This document shows positions 10,028-23,919 of a stretch of DNA of 64,000 nucleotides, piece after piece. How positions within the stretch are numbered: position 1 is the stretch's first letter; each line of letters starts with the position of its first letter. The DNA is from Kofleriaceae bacterium (GTDB lineage: Bacteria; Myxococcota_A; Polyangia; Haliangiales; Haliangiaceae): positions 62,001 through 126,000 of the forward strand of contig JAGPCY010000009.1 in assembly GCA_018057825.1 (NCBI GenBank), in the 5' to 3' direction. The notes below the pieces were generated by a model that saw nothing but the letters and a program-made list of their open reading frames with translations, was not told the origin of the DNA and did not search any database. The translations under genes were made by a program, and so were the position numbers.

Positions 10028-10031
<4 letters not shown>
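9234..10031 (-). CDS. ABC-2 type transporter permease (DrrB-like)
   Basis: A 265-aa integral membrane protein with six predicted membrane helices, the ABC2_membrane fold and a conserved region ([17 protein letters not shown]) matching DrrB-like exporters. It would form the membrane pore for efflux of a hydrophobic compound or lipid with the ATPase encoded just upstream. Its GTG start overlaps the ATPase stop codon in a GTGA tetranucleotide, so translation is coupled. The substrate cannot be told from sequence; daunorubicin resistance is only the family's name. Confidence 0.92.
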
Positions 10032-11023
<992 letters not shown>

Positions 11024-11055
11024 GGCGGCAGGATGCCTCAGGCGTAGGTCGCTGG

Positions 11056-13860
11056 CTACGGCGTCGCGCTGCCGTCCCAGTAGCGGCCGGCGTGGGCGTA
11101 GGCGGCCAGGCCGACGTCGTGGCCGGTGCGGCGACCATCGAAGTCGTCCGGCAGGATGTGGATGCCGCCGTACAAGCGCGACTGCCCGGCCTGATCGGCG
11201 GCGTCGTAGTAGGTCGCCCACTGCAGGGTCACGTCGACCGACGGGCCGTCCTCGAACACCAGGTAGCTCCCGGCGCGCGCGGTGAACGTGCCGAGGCCCC
11301 CGGGGAAGTACGGGCTGCCGGTGATCTCGGTCAGGACCTCGGCGGCGGCGCGGCTGAAGGTGCTGTGCCCCGACAGATAGCCGGGGAAGGCCGGCGTCAC
11401 GAAGGTCCGGCGCTGGTACGGGATCCAGTCGAGGGCGCGGATCCATCCCACGCCACCGACCTCGGCGCCGCGCTCGCCGGGCTCGCCGCGCCAGCTCCGC
11501 ACGGCGACCTTGCCCACGTGGCGCGCCAGGTGGGCGTGGCGCTGGCCGGGCGCCGACGACGCCGGCGTGATCAGCTCGATCAGGTCGGGGACCAGCGGCA
11601 GCCCGCCGGGATCGTACGACGGCGCGCCGGGGTCGCTCGACTGGCCGCGCCCCGCCATGTAGCGGATGAGCGTGATCGGCCGCGCGGCGAGGTGTTCGCG
11701 CTTCTGCTCCCACGCGGCGATCGCGGCGTCGTGGACCGCGCCGTTGAGCGCGAGGTACAGGTGGACGTCCCAGGCCAGCGGATCGAGCTCGGGGCCGACG
11801 CCGCCGAGACGGCGGGCGAAGCCGGCGCTGTCGGAGACCTGATTGGCCAGCACGTTCCAGTGGCCGGGTGGGGTCTCGGACTTCGGGCCGTCGGCCCAGA
11901 ACTCGGCCAGCACGCGGCCGAAGTCGCCGCGCGGCACGACGTTGGCCGGGTACGGTTGACCGGTGGTCGGGTTCTGCGGGTGACCGGGGTTGTCGTCGGC
12001 GCCGAGTGGGTTGTTGCCGTAGCGGCCGGGGGAGATGTCGAGGGTCGCGCCGTCTTCGTGATCGAGCTCGGCGGTGCGGCGGATCACCTGCGTGACCCAG
12101 GCCTTCATCTCGGGCTGATCCCAGGTCGGCGGTGGACCCCAGTCGAAGTACGGCGCGCCGCCGACCCGGCGCAGCGCGAAGGGCGTGACCGCGCGCCAGT
12201 TCGCGCCGATGTAGCCCTGCACGCCCGATGGCAGGACGATGCCGTTTTGGGTCTCCGCGGCGGCGAGGTTGAGCGGCTGATACGCCGACGGGTCGACGCA
12301 CACGGTGCCCGGGCGATCGACCACCAGCGGCGGGTTGACCGAGGTCCAACCCGTGGTGTCGGCGTAGTCGGCGCCCTCGTTGGCGCCGTCGTCGGCGAAG
12401 GCGGCGATCACCGCGGCGCCGATGCGGTTGCCGACCGCGCGCGGGCCATCGCCGGCGGTGGTGGTGTCGGTGGTCGGGTAGCCGAGCCTGGCCATGAAGC
12501 CGTCGAAGCAGGCCTGGCTGACCGGACCGCCGATCGCGCGACCGTAGCGGTGGCTGAGCACGCGATAGGCGGCGTAGCTGAGCGCTTCCTGGCGCGCCGC
12601 GGCCAGATCGCTCGGCGGCGCGACGCGGGTCGTCGAGACGTAGCCGTCGGCGGTGGCGTCGTAGCTGGCCCACGCGTCCCACAGCGCGACCGACAGGTGG
12701 AACAGGTTGCGCGCGTGGACCCCGGGCCGCGGCACATCGCGACGGATCGCGCCGAGGAGCTGCTCGTTCCAGCGCCGCGCGATCGAGCCGGCCGGAACGG
12801 GATCGACCTCGGCGGCCGGACAGCTCGGGGTCGGCGGCGGCGGCGGTGCGGTCGCGGCGTAGCGCGGGATCGTCGGCACGCCGCGATAGAGGATCGCGCC
12901 GTTGTCGAGGCCGGCGGTCACGACGTCGCCGCCGACCGCCCACACGCCGCCGTCGGGATCGATCCACGTCGCGTGCAGCGACTCGACGTCGAGGCCGAGG
13001 TCGTGAGGGGCCGGGCGCCAACCGTCGTCGCCGCGGCGGTACATCGCGCCGCCGGCGCCGCTGGCCCAGCCGTCGCCATCGGCGGTGACCCACACGCCCT
13101 GCAGGAGGCGCGCGCCGGCCGGCGTGCGATCGACGAAGGCGCCGTCGCCGGTGCGCTCGACGAGCGCGCCGCTGGTGCCGCCGCCGACGGCGACCACCAG
13201 CTCGCCGGCCTGATGGACCGTGAACAAGGTGTCGTCGGCCGGCGTCGGGACCGGCTGCAGCGCGGCGCCGTCCCAGCGCAGCGCCGTGCCGCGGCCGCCG
13301 ACCACCCACGGCCGACCGTCGGGGCCGCCCCAGACCTTGAAGAACCCGACGGCGTCGCCGAAGTCGTCGACCGCCGGCACCGTCAGCGGCACCGGCACGT
13401 CGCGCCAGGCCACGCCGTCGTAGCGCCACACGAAGCCGGCGCGCCCGGCGACGCTGCCGACCGCCCAGACCTCGTCGGCCGCCGCCGCCCACAGGCCGTA
13501 GATCGTGTGGGCGGCCAGACCCGGCGTGGCCATCCGGGTGAAGGTCGCGCCGTCGTAGCGGAGGATCGTGGCGTCCTTGCCGGCCAGGTAGGTCGGCCCG
13601 CCGGGCACCGGCGCGATCCACCACAGATCGCCGCGGGTGCCGGTGGCGAGGCGCTGCCAGCCGTCGCCGTCGTAGTGCAAGACCAGCGGGCCGCGCCCGC
13701 GATCGGCGCCGACCGCCCACACGTCATCGCTGGCGGTGCCGCCGACGGCGAGGAGCGCCTCGTCGAGGTCGCGGGCAACGGCCTGGAAGCGCGGCGGGTC
13801 GTCGCAGGCGGCGGTGACGGTGGCGACGAGCGAGGCGAGGAGCAAGGAGGCGGCGCGCAC
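11056..13860 (-). CDS. Lipoprotein with N-terminal propeller-like repeats and C-terminal vanadium haloperoxidase-like domain
   Basis: A 934-aa exported lipoprotein. The GTG start gives a signal sequence ending at the lipobox TAAC, so it should be lipidated at that cysteine. Residues 25-325 contain six or so blade-like repeats with recurring DVWAVG, GVWAVGG and FVWRYDG motifs, suggesting a beta-propeller. A Pro-rich hinge leads to a vanadium-dependent haloperoxidase/PAP2-like domain (about 345-934) with the acid-phosphatase signature GYLSGHSTFSR near residue 830 and GGIHILPDDFDGRRTGHD near 900, which supply the vanadate-binding Arg and His residues of the family. The activity could be halide oxidation or phosphatase. 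Further upstream in-frame codons exist but precede the clear signal peptide and are rejected. Confidence 0.85.
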   Translation of the reverse strand: MRAASLLLASLVATVTAACDDPPRFQAVARDLDEALLAVGGTASDDVWAVGADRGRGPLVLHYDGDGWQRLATGTRGDLWWIAPVPGGPTYLAGKDATILRYDGATFTRMATPGLAAHTIYGLWAAAADEVWAVGSVAGRAGFVWRYDGVAWRDVPVPLTVPAVDDFGDAVGFFKVWGGPDGRPWVVGGRGTALRWDGAALQPVPTPADDTLFTVHQAGELVVAVGGGTSGALVERTGDGAFVDRTPAGARLLQGVWVTADGDGWASGAGGAMYRRGDDGWRPAPHDLGLDVESLHATWIDPDGGVWAVGGDVVTAGLDNGAILYRGVPTIPRYAATAPPPPPTPSCPAAEVDPVPAGSIARRWNEQLLGAIRRDVPRPGVHARNLFHLSVALWDAWASYDATADGYVSTTRVAPPSDLAAARQEALSYAAYRVLSHRYGRAIGGPVSQACFDGFMARLGYPTTDTTTAGDGPRAVGNRIGAAVIAAFADDGANEGADYADTTGWTSVNPPLVVDRPGTVCVDPSAYQPLNLAAAETQNGIVLPSGVQGYIGANWRAVTPFALRRVGGAPYFDWGPPPTWDQPEMKAWVTQVIRRTAELDHEDGATLDISPGRYGNNPLGADDNPGHPQNPTTGQPYPANVVPRGDFGRVLAEFWADGPKSETPPGHWNVLANQVSDSAGFARRLGGVGPELDPLAWDVHLYLALNGAVHDAAIAAWEQKREHLAARPITLIRYMAGRGQSSDPGAPSYDPGGLPLVPDLIELITPASSAPGQRHAHLARHVGKVAVRSWRGEPGERGAEVGGVGWIRALDWIPYQRRTFVTPAFPGYLSGHSTFSRAAAEVLTEITGSPYFPGGLGTFTARAGSYLVFEDGPSVDVTLQWATYYDAADQAGQSRLYGGIHILPDDFDGRRTGHDVGLAAYAHAGRYWDGSATP

Positions 13861-13976
13861 GCGACGATGCTCGCACGGACGCGCGGTCGGTCGGCCGCGC
13901 GTGGCCGCGGTTGGCGGTCGCATCGTGGGCGCGATCACGCCCGATGGCGGCGGTGCCGGCGCGACGGCGCGTCGAG

Positions 13977-14525
13977 TTACGGCGCGTCGACGTCGCCGTC
14001 GACCCCGGCGTCGATCGTCCCGACCGCGTCGGCCCACACCACCACGCTCACGCTCTGATCTTCGACCTGGGCGCGCAGGCGGACCTGGTTCGCGACCGGG
14101 CCGTAGTAGACGAGGTACATCTCGCCGCCGAGCCAGACCCCGGGGCCGATCGGCGTGGTCTCGATCCCGGCCTCGAGGCTCGAGATGTCCAGTCCCTCGA
14201 GGCGCTCGAGGTGGGTCTCCTGGGCCAGGCACGCGGGCACGCCGGTGCCGCGGATGCGGAGCTGGGCGACGATCATCGGCGCGCCCTGGCCGCCGTAGAC
14301 CACGGGCGCGATCGCGCCGTCGGTGAACGGCGTGAACTGGCCGTTCACGACCTGACCGATCTCGACCGAGGTGATCGCGCCGTCGGCGACCGGCCCCGGC
14401 AGGTCGCAGGTCTCGGGGGTCGGCGGCGGCGGCCCGCAGCTCATGCCGAGGTTGCCGGCGGCCAGAAACAGCGCCGCGATCGGCGCGAGCCGGCGCGGCC
14501 ATCGACGGGGAATGCGGACGATCAT
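13977..14525 (-). CDS. Putative lipoprotein of unknown function
   Basis: A 182-aa exported protein. The N-terminus is Arg-rich, then hydrophobic, then LGMSCG, which reads as a lipobox. The mature part begins with a Pro-rich stretch (CGPPPPTPETC) and contains alternating beta-type segments and a few cysteines. I recognise no family. It lies 116 bp downstream of the haloperoxidase lipoprotein's start and 98 bp from the VIT-domain gene's stop, all on the minus strand, but the spacing gives no strong sign of an operon. The C-terminal tail is Asp-rich (DAGVDGDVDAP), a common end for secreted myxobacterial lipoproteins. Confidence 0.7.
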   Translation of the reverse strand: MIVRIPRRWPRRLAPIAALFLAAGNLGMSCGPPPPTPETCDLPGPVADGAITSVEIGQVVNGQFTPFTDGAIAPVVYGGQGAPMIVAQLRIRGTGVPACLAQETHLERLEGLDISSLEAGIETTPIGPGVWLGGEMYLVYYGPVANQVRLRAQVEDQSVSVVVWADAVGTIDAGVDGDVDAP

Positions 14526-14623
14526 GACTCGGCGATCGTCGCACGCCCGCCTCGCTGGGCCCACGTCCGGCCGCCGCGATCCACCGCCGCCGTGACCGCC
14601 ACCACGCCAGGGCCTCGCGACGC

Positions 14624-17600
14624 CTACTGCACCTGGCCCAGGTCGACCATCGCGCCGTCGTTCATGATCACGAACGGGCGATCGTCGAGGGTCAGGCGGC
14701 GGCCGTCGAAGCGGATCACGTGGAGGACCCCCATGCCGAAGCCCATCGGGCCGCGCGCGTAGTAGTGCGCGGCCAGGTGGTACGGGCCGGCCTTTGGCGC
14801 GCCGGGGATGGTGAAGCACTCGGGGCCGTAGCCGGTGGTGACGTCGGCGTAGAGCGCGCCGCCCGACGGCAGGGCCGGGCTCGAGTAATACGCGTGGTCG
14901 CCGTGGCGGTCGCGGACGTGGAGGTCGACGTCGTTGCCGTCGGTCTCCCACGACAGGACGAAGCGGGTCGAGGGGCCGTCGGCCAGGGTCAGGCCGCGGC
15001 GGGTCAGCGCGTCGACGACGCGAGCGCGCGGGCCGCCGGCGGCGAGCCACGCGGCGCCGATCAGGCCGGCGTCCTCGCCGAGCACCTGGGCGCCCCCGGC
15101 GAAGCGGCCGTCGCGGCGCGGTTGGTCGACCCCGGCCACGATCGCGTCGAAGGCGCCGGCGAGATCGCCGGTGCGGACCAGCGCGTAGGCCAGGAGGCGA
15201 TGACCGGTCAGGTGGTCGGGACGGTCGGCGACGGCGCGGCGCAGGCTGTCGACGGCGAGGTCGCGTCCAGCGGCGAGGTGGCCGAGGCGCTCGGCGGCGT
15301 GGCGGCGCAGATCGGCGCGACCCGGGAACAGCTCGATGAGCGAGCCGTAGGCGCGCGCGGCCTGGGACGGCTCGCGGTGGGCCTCGAGGGCGCGGCCCAG
15401 CGCCACCCAGGCCAGGACGTCGTCGGGGGCGCGGGCCTGCCAGGCGCGGGCGCGGGCCACGGCTTGAGTCACCTGCCCGGCGGCGAGGGCGCGATCGATC
15501 TCGGCGAAGGTGCCGGTGAGCGCCGGCGGACCATCGGCCAGCGCGGTGGCGACCGGGTCGGGGTCGGGCGGCGGCGGCGCTGGCGGTGGGGCGATGAGCG
15601 GGCCGGTCGCCGCGGGCGCGGTCGCGAGATCGGGCGGCGCGGTGCCGGCGGGATGGAAGGCGAGCGGGTAGGTCACCTGGACGACGCCGCCGCTCGGTAC
15701 CGCCGGGAACCGCAGCCCGACCAGCACGCTGACGAGACACGCGTCGGCGTCGGGGGTCAGGCCGGCCGCGGTCGCGCCGCTGACCCGACCGTCGGGGCTG
15801 ATCGTGAAGCGCGTCGAGACCGCGTCGCGCAGGCGCTGGTCGGTGATGAGCGCGCGCTCGTAGCAGTATGTGAGCTGCGGCATGGCGCGGCGCACGTAGC
15901 GGCGGATGATGTCGCGATGGAGCTCGCCGACGACGGTCGGCCGACCGATCTGCACCGTCGGCGCGCGCGCGATCCGGCCGCGTAGACCACCGCGCCCAGC
16001 GCCGACGCCGTAGCCGGTGCCGCCTGCGGAGCCGCGGCCGAGGGTCCCCGCGGCGCCGACGCCGATCGTGCCCCAGCCCGAGCCGCCGCCGCCTAGCCCG
16101 AGGCTGCCGTCCGACGGCGCGGGGGCGCGGCTCGCCACCGTCGGCTCGGCGCGCTCGTCGGCGACGGGGGCGTCGACCGCGAGGTCGTCCGCGACCTCGA
16201 TCGGCGGCGGCGCGTCGGTCGGGACGCCGTCGTCATGGCCCTCCAAGAGCGGGGTCAAGAGCGAGACCTCTTGACCGGGGCGCGGCGGTACGACGGGCAG
16301 CGGGTTGGTCGGCTGGATCGCGCGCAGCCCGGCGTCGTCGAGGGTCAGCACCACGCGCCGCGCGCGATCGATGCCGTAGCGCGCGTAGTCGGCCTCGGTC
16401 TCGAGGACCAGGTACGAGGTCTGGCTCGACAGCACCCGGGCGGCGATCGAGCGCTCGATCACCGCGGCCCGCAGCGCCTCGGCCTCGGTCGGTGCGGCGG
16501 TCGCGAGGCGAGCCTCGAGGTCGGTCAGCTCGGCGCCAGCGACCGCGCGCTCGACCAGGGCCGGCGGGGCGGCGATCGGGCGCACCGTCTGACCGACCGC
16601 GCCGATCGTGATCTCGAGGGGGCGGGTGGCGTCGGCGACCCGGGCGTAGATCATGACCGGGCGGCCCGGGCGCGCGACGGTCAGCCGCGCCGGCGACACC
16701 CAGCGCGCGCCGGCGATCGCGACCGCCTGGTCGACCGCGACGGGCTCGCCCAGCCCCGCCAGCACCGCGTCGATGCCGTCGTCGAGGTCGTGGACGTCGC
16801 CGGCCCGGGTCCCGGCCCGGGTCATCGCGGCCGCCGCCGACGCATCGCGCAGCCCGCCGGTGAGGACGACGTCGACCCGACCCAGGCCGAGGCGGCCCAG
16901 CGCCGCCGTCGTCTCGGCCAGCGGCGGACCAGCGGTCCACACCCCGTCGGTGACGAGCACGAGCTGACCGCCGGGCGAAGCGCCGGCCAGGGCCGCGAGC
17001 AGCGGCGCCAGGTTCGACGCGCCGGCCGCGCCACGCTCGACCAAGGCCGCCGTCTGGGCGCCGCCGAAGCCGGCGGCGGGCCCGCGGTAGATCGTCTGCG
17101 CCTCCTGGTCGAAGGCCACCACGCGGAGCGGCAGCGCGGCGCCGTGGCGCGCCTCGAGCCCGTCGATCAGCGCCGCCGCCGCGCCCACCTGGGCGGCGAA
17201 GCCGAGGGCGCGCGACGCGCTGGTGTCGATCGCGATCATCACCTGGGGCGGGGCCGGCTCGGGGGGCAGCGCGGTCGCCGGCACCGCCACCGTGGCCACC
17301 ACCAGCTCGCCCGCCGCGACCGCGGCCGCGCCGCCGCCGGCGATCACCACGTCGCGGTCTGGTCGCCAGGCGCGCTCGCGCACCCGGTGGTGCGTCACCG
17401 CGCCATCGGCGCCGCGCACATCGACCGCGACGTCGACAGCGCCGATCGCCGGCAGGCCGCGCAGCGGCAGCGTGTACGGTCGGTCGCCGAGCGGCTGCGA
17501 GAACGCGACGATCAGGTGCTTGGTCGCCGCGGCGGGGATCGGGAAGACCCGCGCCGTGAACTGGTTGCCCGCGGCTTGCTCGAGGAGCGCCGGGTCCTGT

Positions 17601-18034
17601 CGGCGATGCAGGAAGTCGTCGTAGGCCCGGCGCGCCAGCGGCCGCGCCACCACCTCGGCCTCTTGCCAGCGATCGCCGATCGCCATCGCGAACCGCGCGA
17701 TGGTCGCGCCGGGTGGCAAGGTGATCGCGAAGGTGCCCTCGCGGACCCGGTCCTCGGGGTTGTGGAAGTCGAGGCGCAGCTCGGTGAAGGCCAGGGGACC
17801 CTCGATCGTCGCGCGGCCGGTGAGCCCGGTGAGCGTCAGGCCGCTGCCGTCGCTGGCGGTGAGCGCGAGCGGCGCCGCACGCTCGAGCGCGTCGAGGGGC
17901 GCGGTGGTCACCGGCAGGGGTGCGGCCGGCCCGGGCCGGTCGCGTGGCAAGAGCGGCGCGGCGGGCCCGGCGCGATCACAGGCCACGAGCACAACGACGA
18001 GCGATGAGCACCACGAGGCCACGGACCAGCGCAT
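14624..18034 (-). CDS. VIT-VWA-AgmX-TPR-DUF2135 mosaic lipoprotein
   Basis: A 1136-aa envelope protein. The start is followed by a lipoprotein signal ending VVVLVAC. The domains in order are: VIT (about 55-190, with ARRAYDDFLHRRQDPALLEQ); von Willebrand A (about 265-420, MIDAS DTSAS and VTDG); a Gly-rich spacer; an AgmX/PglI C-terminal domain (about 695-790, HRDIIRRYVRRAMPQLTYCYERAL) known from Myxococcus gliding-associated proteins; a Pro-rich linker; TPR-like helices (about 860-960); and a C-terminal YfaP/DUF2135-like domain (DGNDVDLHVRDRHGDHAYYSS). VIT/VWA proteins usually mediate protein-protein adhesion. Combining these modules in one chain suggests a surface scaffold, possibly in motility or envelope dynamics. 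It is divergent from the FHA regulator at 18248, which may control it. Confidence 0.88.
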   Translation of the reverse strand: MRWSVASWCSSLVVVLVACDRAGPAAPLLPRDRPGPAAPLPVTTAPLDALERAAPLALTASDGSGLTLTGLTGRATIEGPLAFTELRLDFHNPEDRVREGTFAITLPPGATIARFAMAIGDRWQEAEVVARPLARRAYDDFLHRRQDPALLEQAAGNQFTARVFPIPAAATKHLIVAFSQPLGDRPYTLPLRGLPAIGAVDVAVDVRGADGAVTHHRVRERAWRPDRDVVIAGGGAAAVAAGELVVATVAVPATALPPEPAPPQVMIAIDTSASRALGFAAQVGAAAALIDGLEARHGAALPLRVVAFDQEAQTIYRGPAAGFGGAQTAALVERGAAGASNLAPLLAALAGASPGGQLVLVTDGVWTAGPPLAETTAALGRLGLGRVDVVLTGGLRDASAAAAMTRAGTRAGDVHDLDDGIDAVLAGLGEPVAVDQAVAIAGARWVSPARLTVARPGRPVMIYARVADATRPLEITIGAVGQTVRPIAAPPALVERAVAGAELTDLEARLATAAPTEAEALRAAVIERSIAARVLSSQTSYLVLETEADYARYGIDRARRVVLTLDDAGLRAIQPTNPLPVVPPRPGQEVSLLTPLLEGHDDGVPTDAPPPIEVADDLAVDAPVADERAEPTVASRAPAPSDGSLGLGGGGSGWGTIGVGAAGTLGRGSAGGTGYGVGAGRGGLRGRIARAPTVQIGRPTVVGELHRDIIRRYVRRAMPQLTYCYERALITDQRLRDAVSTRFTISPDGRVSGATAAGLTPDADACLVSVLVGLRFPAVPSGGVVQVTYPLAFHPAGTAPPDLATAPAATGPLIAPPPAPPPPDPDPVATALADGPPALTGTFAEIDRALAAGQVTQAVARARAWQARAPDDVLAWVALGRALEAHREPSQAARAYGSLIELFPGRADLRRHAAERLGHLAAGRDLAVDSLRRAVADRPDHLTGHRLLAYALVRTGDLAGAFDAIVAGVDQPRRDGRFAGGAQVLGEDAGLIGAAWLAAGGPRARVVDALTRRGLTLADGPSTRFVLSWETDGNDVDLHVRDRHGDHAYYSSPALPSGGALYADVTTGYGPECFTIPGAPKAGPYHLAAHYYARGPMGFGMGVLHVIRFDGRRLTLDDRPFVIMNDGAMVDLGQVQ

Positions 18035-18247
18035 GACGACTCCACGTCGCGCCTGGCTCGGGCCCTACGCCCGAGGCCGCGCGCCGACGGCGACCGCGGC
18101 GCGGTCGACCGCGCAGCTCGGCGCGCTCGCGACGAACCTTCGACATCGCCGGTCGCTGCCGGTTGCAGAAATCTGCGCGCTCGCGGCGGCGCGCTCCGGC
18201 GTCCGCGGAATCATCGGCCGGGCCACGGTGTTGTAGCCTCGATCGCG
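18035..18247. promoter_or_regulatory. Divergent intergenic region between VIT lipoprotein and FHA-sigma-54 regulator
   Basis: This 213-bp gap between divergent start codons must hold the promoters for both. It includes a slightly AT-richer stretch around 18160-18180. No sigma-54 GG-N10-GC element with correct spacing was found by eye, and no clear -35/-10 pair. The placement is inference from gene orientation only. Confidence 0.4.
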
Positions 18248-19926
18248 GTGAGGAACCCCGGCTCGCGCACGCCCGCGCCCCCGACGCCGTCGCTCGCCGA
18301 GGTCGCGAGTCGCCCGCGCCTGGTCGTCCTGGGCGGCGCCGGTGGGCTCGCCACGTTCGCGCTGCCGACGGCCGGCGCGGTCATGATCGGGCGCGACCCG
18401 GGCTGCGCGATCTGCGTCGACGAGCCGTCGCTGTCGCGCCGCCACGCGCGCCTCGAGGTCGGCGAGGTGCTGACGATCACCGATCTCGGCTCGCGCCATG
18501 GCACGACCGTGCGCGGCGCGCGCCTGGCCCCCGAGACGCCGAGCGCGATCGCGATCGACGAGGCGGTCGGGCTGGGGCGGCTCACCGTGCTGGTGCAGCG
18601 GCGGATGCCGGTGGCGGCGACCCGGACGCTGTGGGGCCATGGCTACTTCGAGCTGCGGCTGGCCGAGGAGTGCGTGCGCGCCCAGCGGGCCCGCGCCGGC
18701 TTCGCCCTGCTCCGGGTCCGCTCGCCGGCCGGCGACGCCGCCGATCGGCTGGCCGCCGCGGTCCGCGAGGTCGACATCGTCGGCTGCTATGCGCCTGGCG
18801 AGTGGGAGATCCTGGCCCCCGACCTCGACGAGGCTGGCGCGGCGACGCTGGCCAGCGCGCTCGGCGCCGCGGTGCCCGGCGCGGCGGTGGCGGTGGCCTG
18901 CTTCCCGGGCGACGGCGCCGACGCCTGGAGCTTGGGCGCGGCGGTCGCGGCGCGCCTCGGTCGGGCGCCGGCGATCGCCCCGGCGCCAGCGCCTCGCGCG
19001 ATCGGGCCGATGGCGGCGGTCCTGGCCCTGGTCGAGCGGATCGCGGTCGGCGAGATCAGCGTGCTGGTGTGCGGCGAGACCGGCGTCGGCAAGGAGGTGC
19101 TGGCCGAGCACCTGCACGCTCGGTCGCGGCGCGCCACGCGACCGCTGGTCCGGCTCAACTGCGCGGCCCTGCCCGAGCAGCTCCTCGAGAGCGAGCTGTT
19201 CGGCCACGAGAAGGGCGCGTTCACCGGCGCGACCGCCGCCAAGCCCGGGCTCCTCGAGCAGGCCGACGGTGGCACGGTGCTGCTCGACGAGGTCGGCGAG
19301 CTGCCGCTGGCGCTCCAGGCCAAGCTCTTGCGCGTCCTCGAGCAGCGCGAGCTCTTGCGGGTCGGCGGGCTGCGCCCCCGTCGGGTCGACCTGCGCTTCG
19401 TCTCGGCCACCCACCGCGATCTGATCGCCGACGTCACCGCCGGTCGGTTCCGCGAGGACCTGTACTTCCGGATCGCGGGCGTGACGATCGAGGTGCCGCC
19501 GCTGCGCGAGCGCCCGGACGAGCTGCGGACGTTGATGCCGCGGTTCATCGCCGACGCAGCGCGCGCGCTCGGCCGGCCGGTCCCCGGGCTGGCGCCCGAC
19601 GCCGAGGCCGCGCTCCTGGCCTATCGCTGGCCGGGCAACCTGCGCGAGCTGCGCAACGTCCTCGAGCGCGCGACGCTGTTGTGCGACGACGTCATCACCT
19701 GCGCCGACCTGCCCGAGGACCGGATGGGACGGCCCCTCGCCGGCGCGCCAGCCTCGGCCCTCGACCGCGTGCGCCGTCAGCGCGACGACGCCGAGCGCGC
19801 GGCGATCGCCGACGCCCTGGCCCAGACCGGCGGTGATCAGGGGCGCGCCGCCGAGCTGCTCGGCGTGTCGCGTCGGACCCTGACCAACAAGCTCAACCGC
19901 TACGGGTTCGAGCGCCCGCGCAAGCG

Positions 19927-19930
<4 letters not shown>
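18248..19930 (+). CDS. FHA-domain sigma-54-dependent Fis-family activator
   Basis: A complete 560-aa enhancer-binding protein. The FHA domain is at about 30-110 ([19 protein letters not shown]). The middle region (about 125-235) resembles a degenerate GGDEF/cyclase fold with no intact signature. The AAA+ domain runs about 255-480 with Walker A GETGVGKE near 276, GAFTGA near 323, Walker [10 protein letters not shown] and the R-finger region [11 protein letters not shown]. The C-terminal Fis helix-turn-helix reads [21 protein letters not shown]. The start is GTG. Its stop overlaps the next start in ATGA, so it is translated with the dual kinase, whose phosphorylation products the FHA domain could recognise. 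That makes kinase and regulator a likely signalling pair. Confidence 0.92.
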
Positions 19931-23766
<3,836 letters not shown>

Positions 23767-23919
23767 CGGCGCCCGGCCGGCGCGCGCGTCGCGCCGTCCA
23801 CTTGGGAAGCCGCTTGCCATGGCTCGGGCAACCGGTTGCCCATCGGCCCCGGCGCGACCCGGTCAGGACGCGCCAGCGCGGTCACGCGCGCTGGCACGGG
23901 CGGTGCTCGGTGGGTGGCC

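Noticed and set aside
18121..18180. Sigma-54 promoter upstream of the FHA activator
   Set aside because: A GG...TTGC arrangement near GGTCGCTGCCGGTTGCA has 12 rather than 10 bases between GG and GC.
23836..23919. Upstream ATG for the carboxypeptidase-regulatory-like protein
   Set aside because: It would place 28 Gly/Arg/Ala-rich residues before the signal anchor; the ATG at 23920 fits the anchor better.
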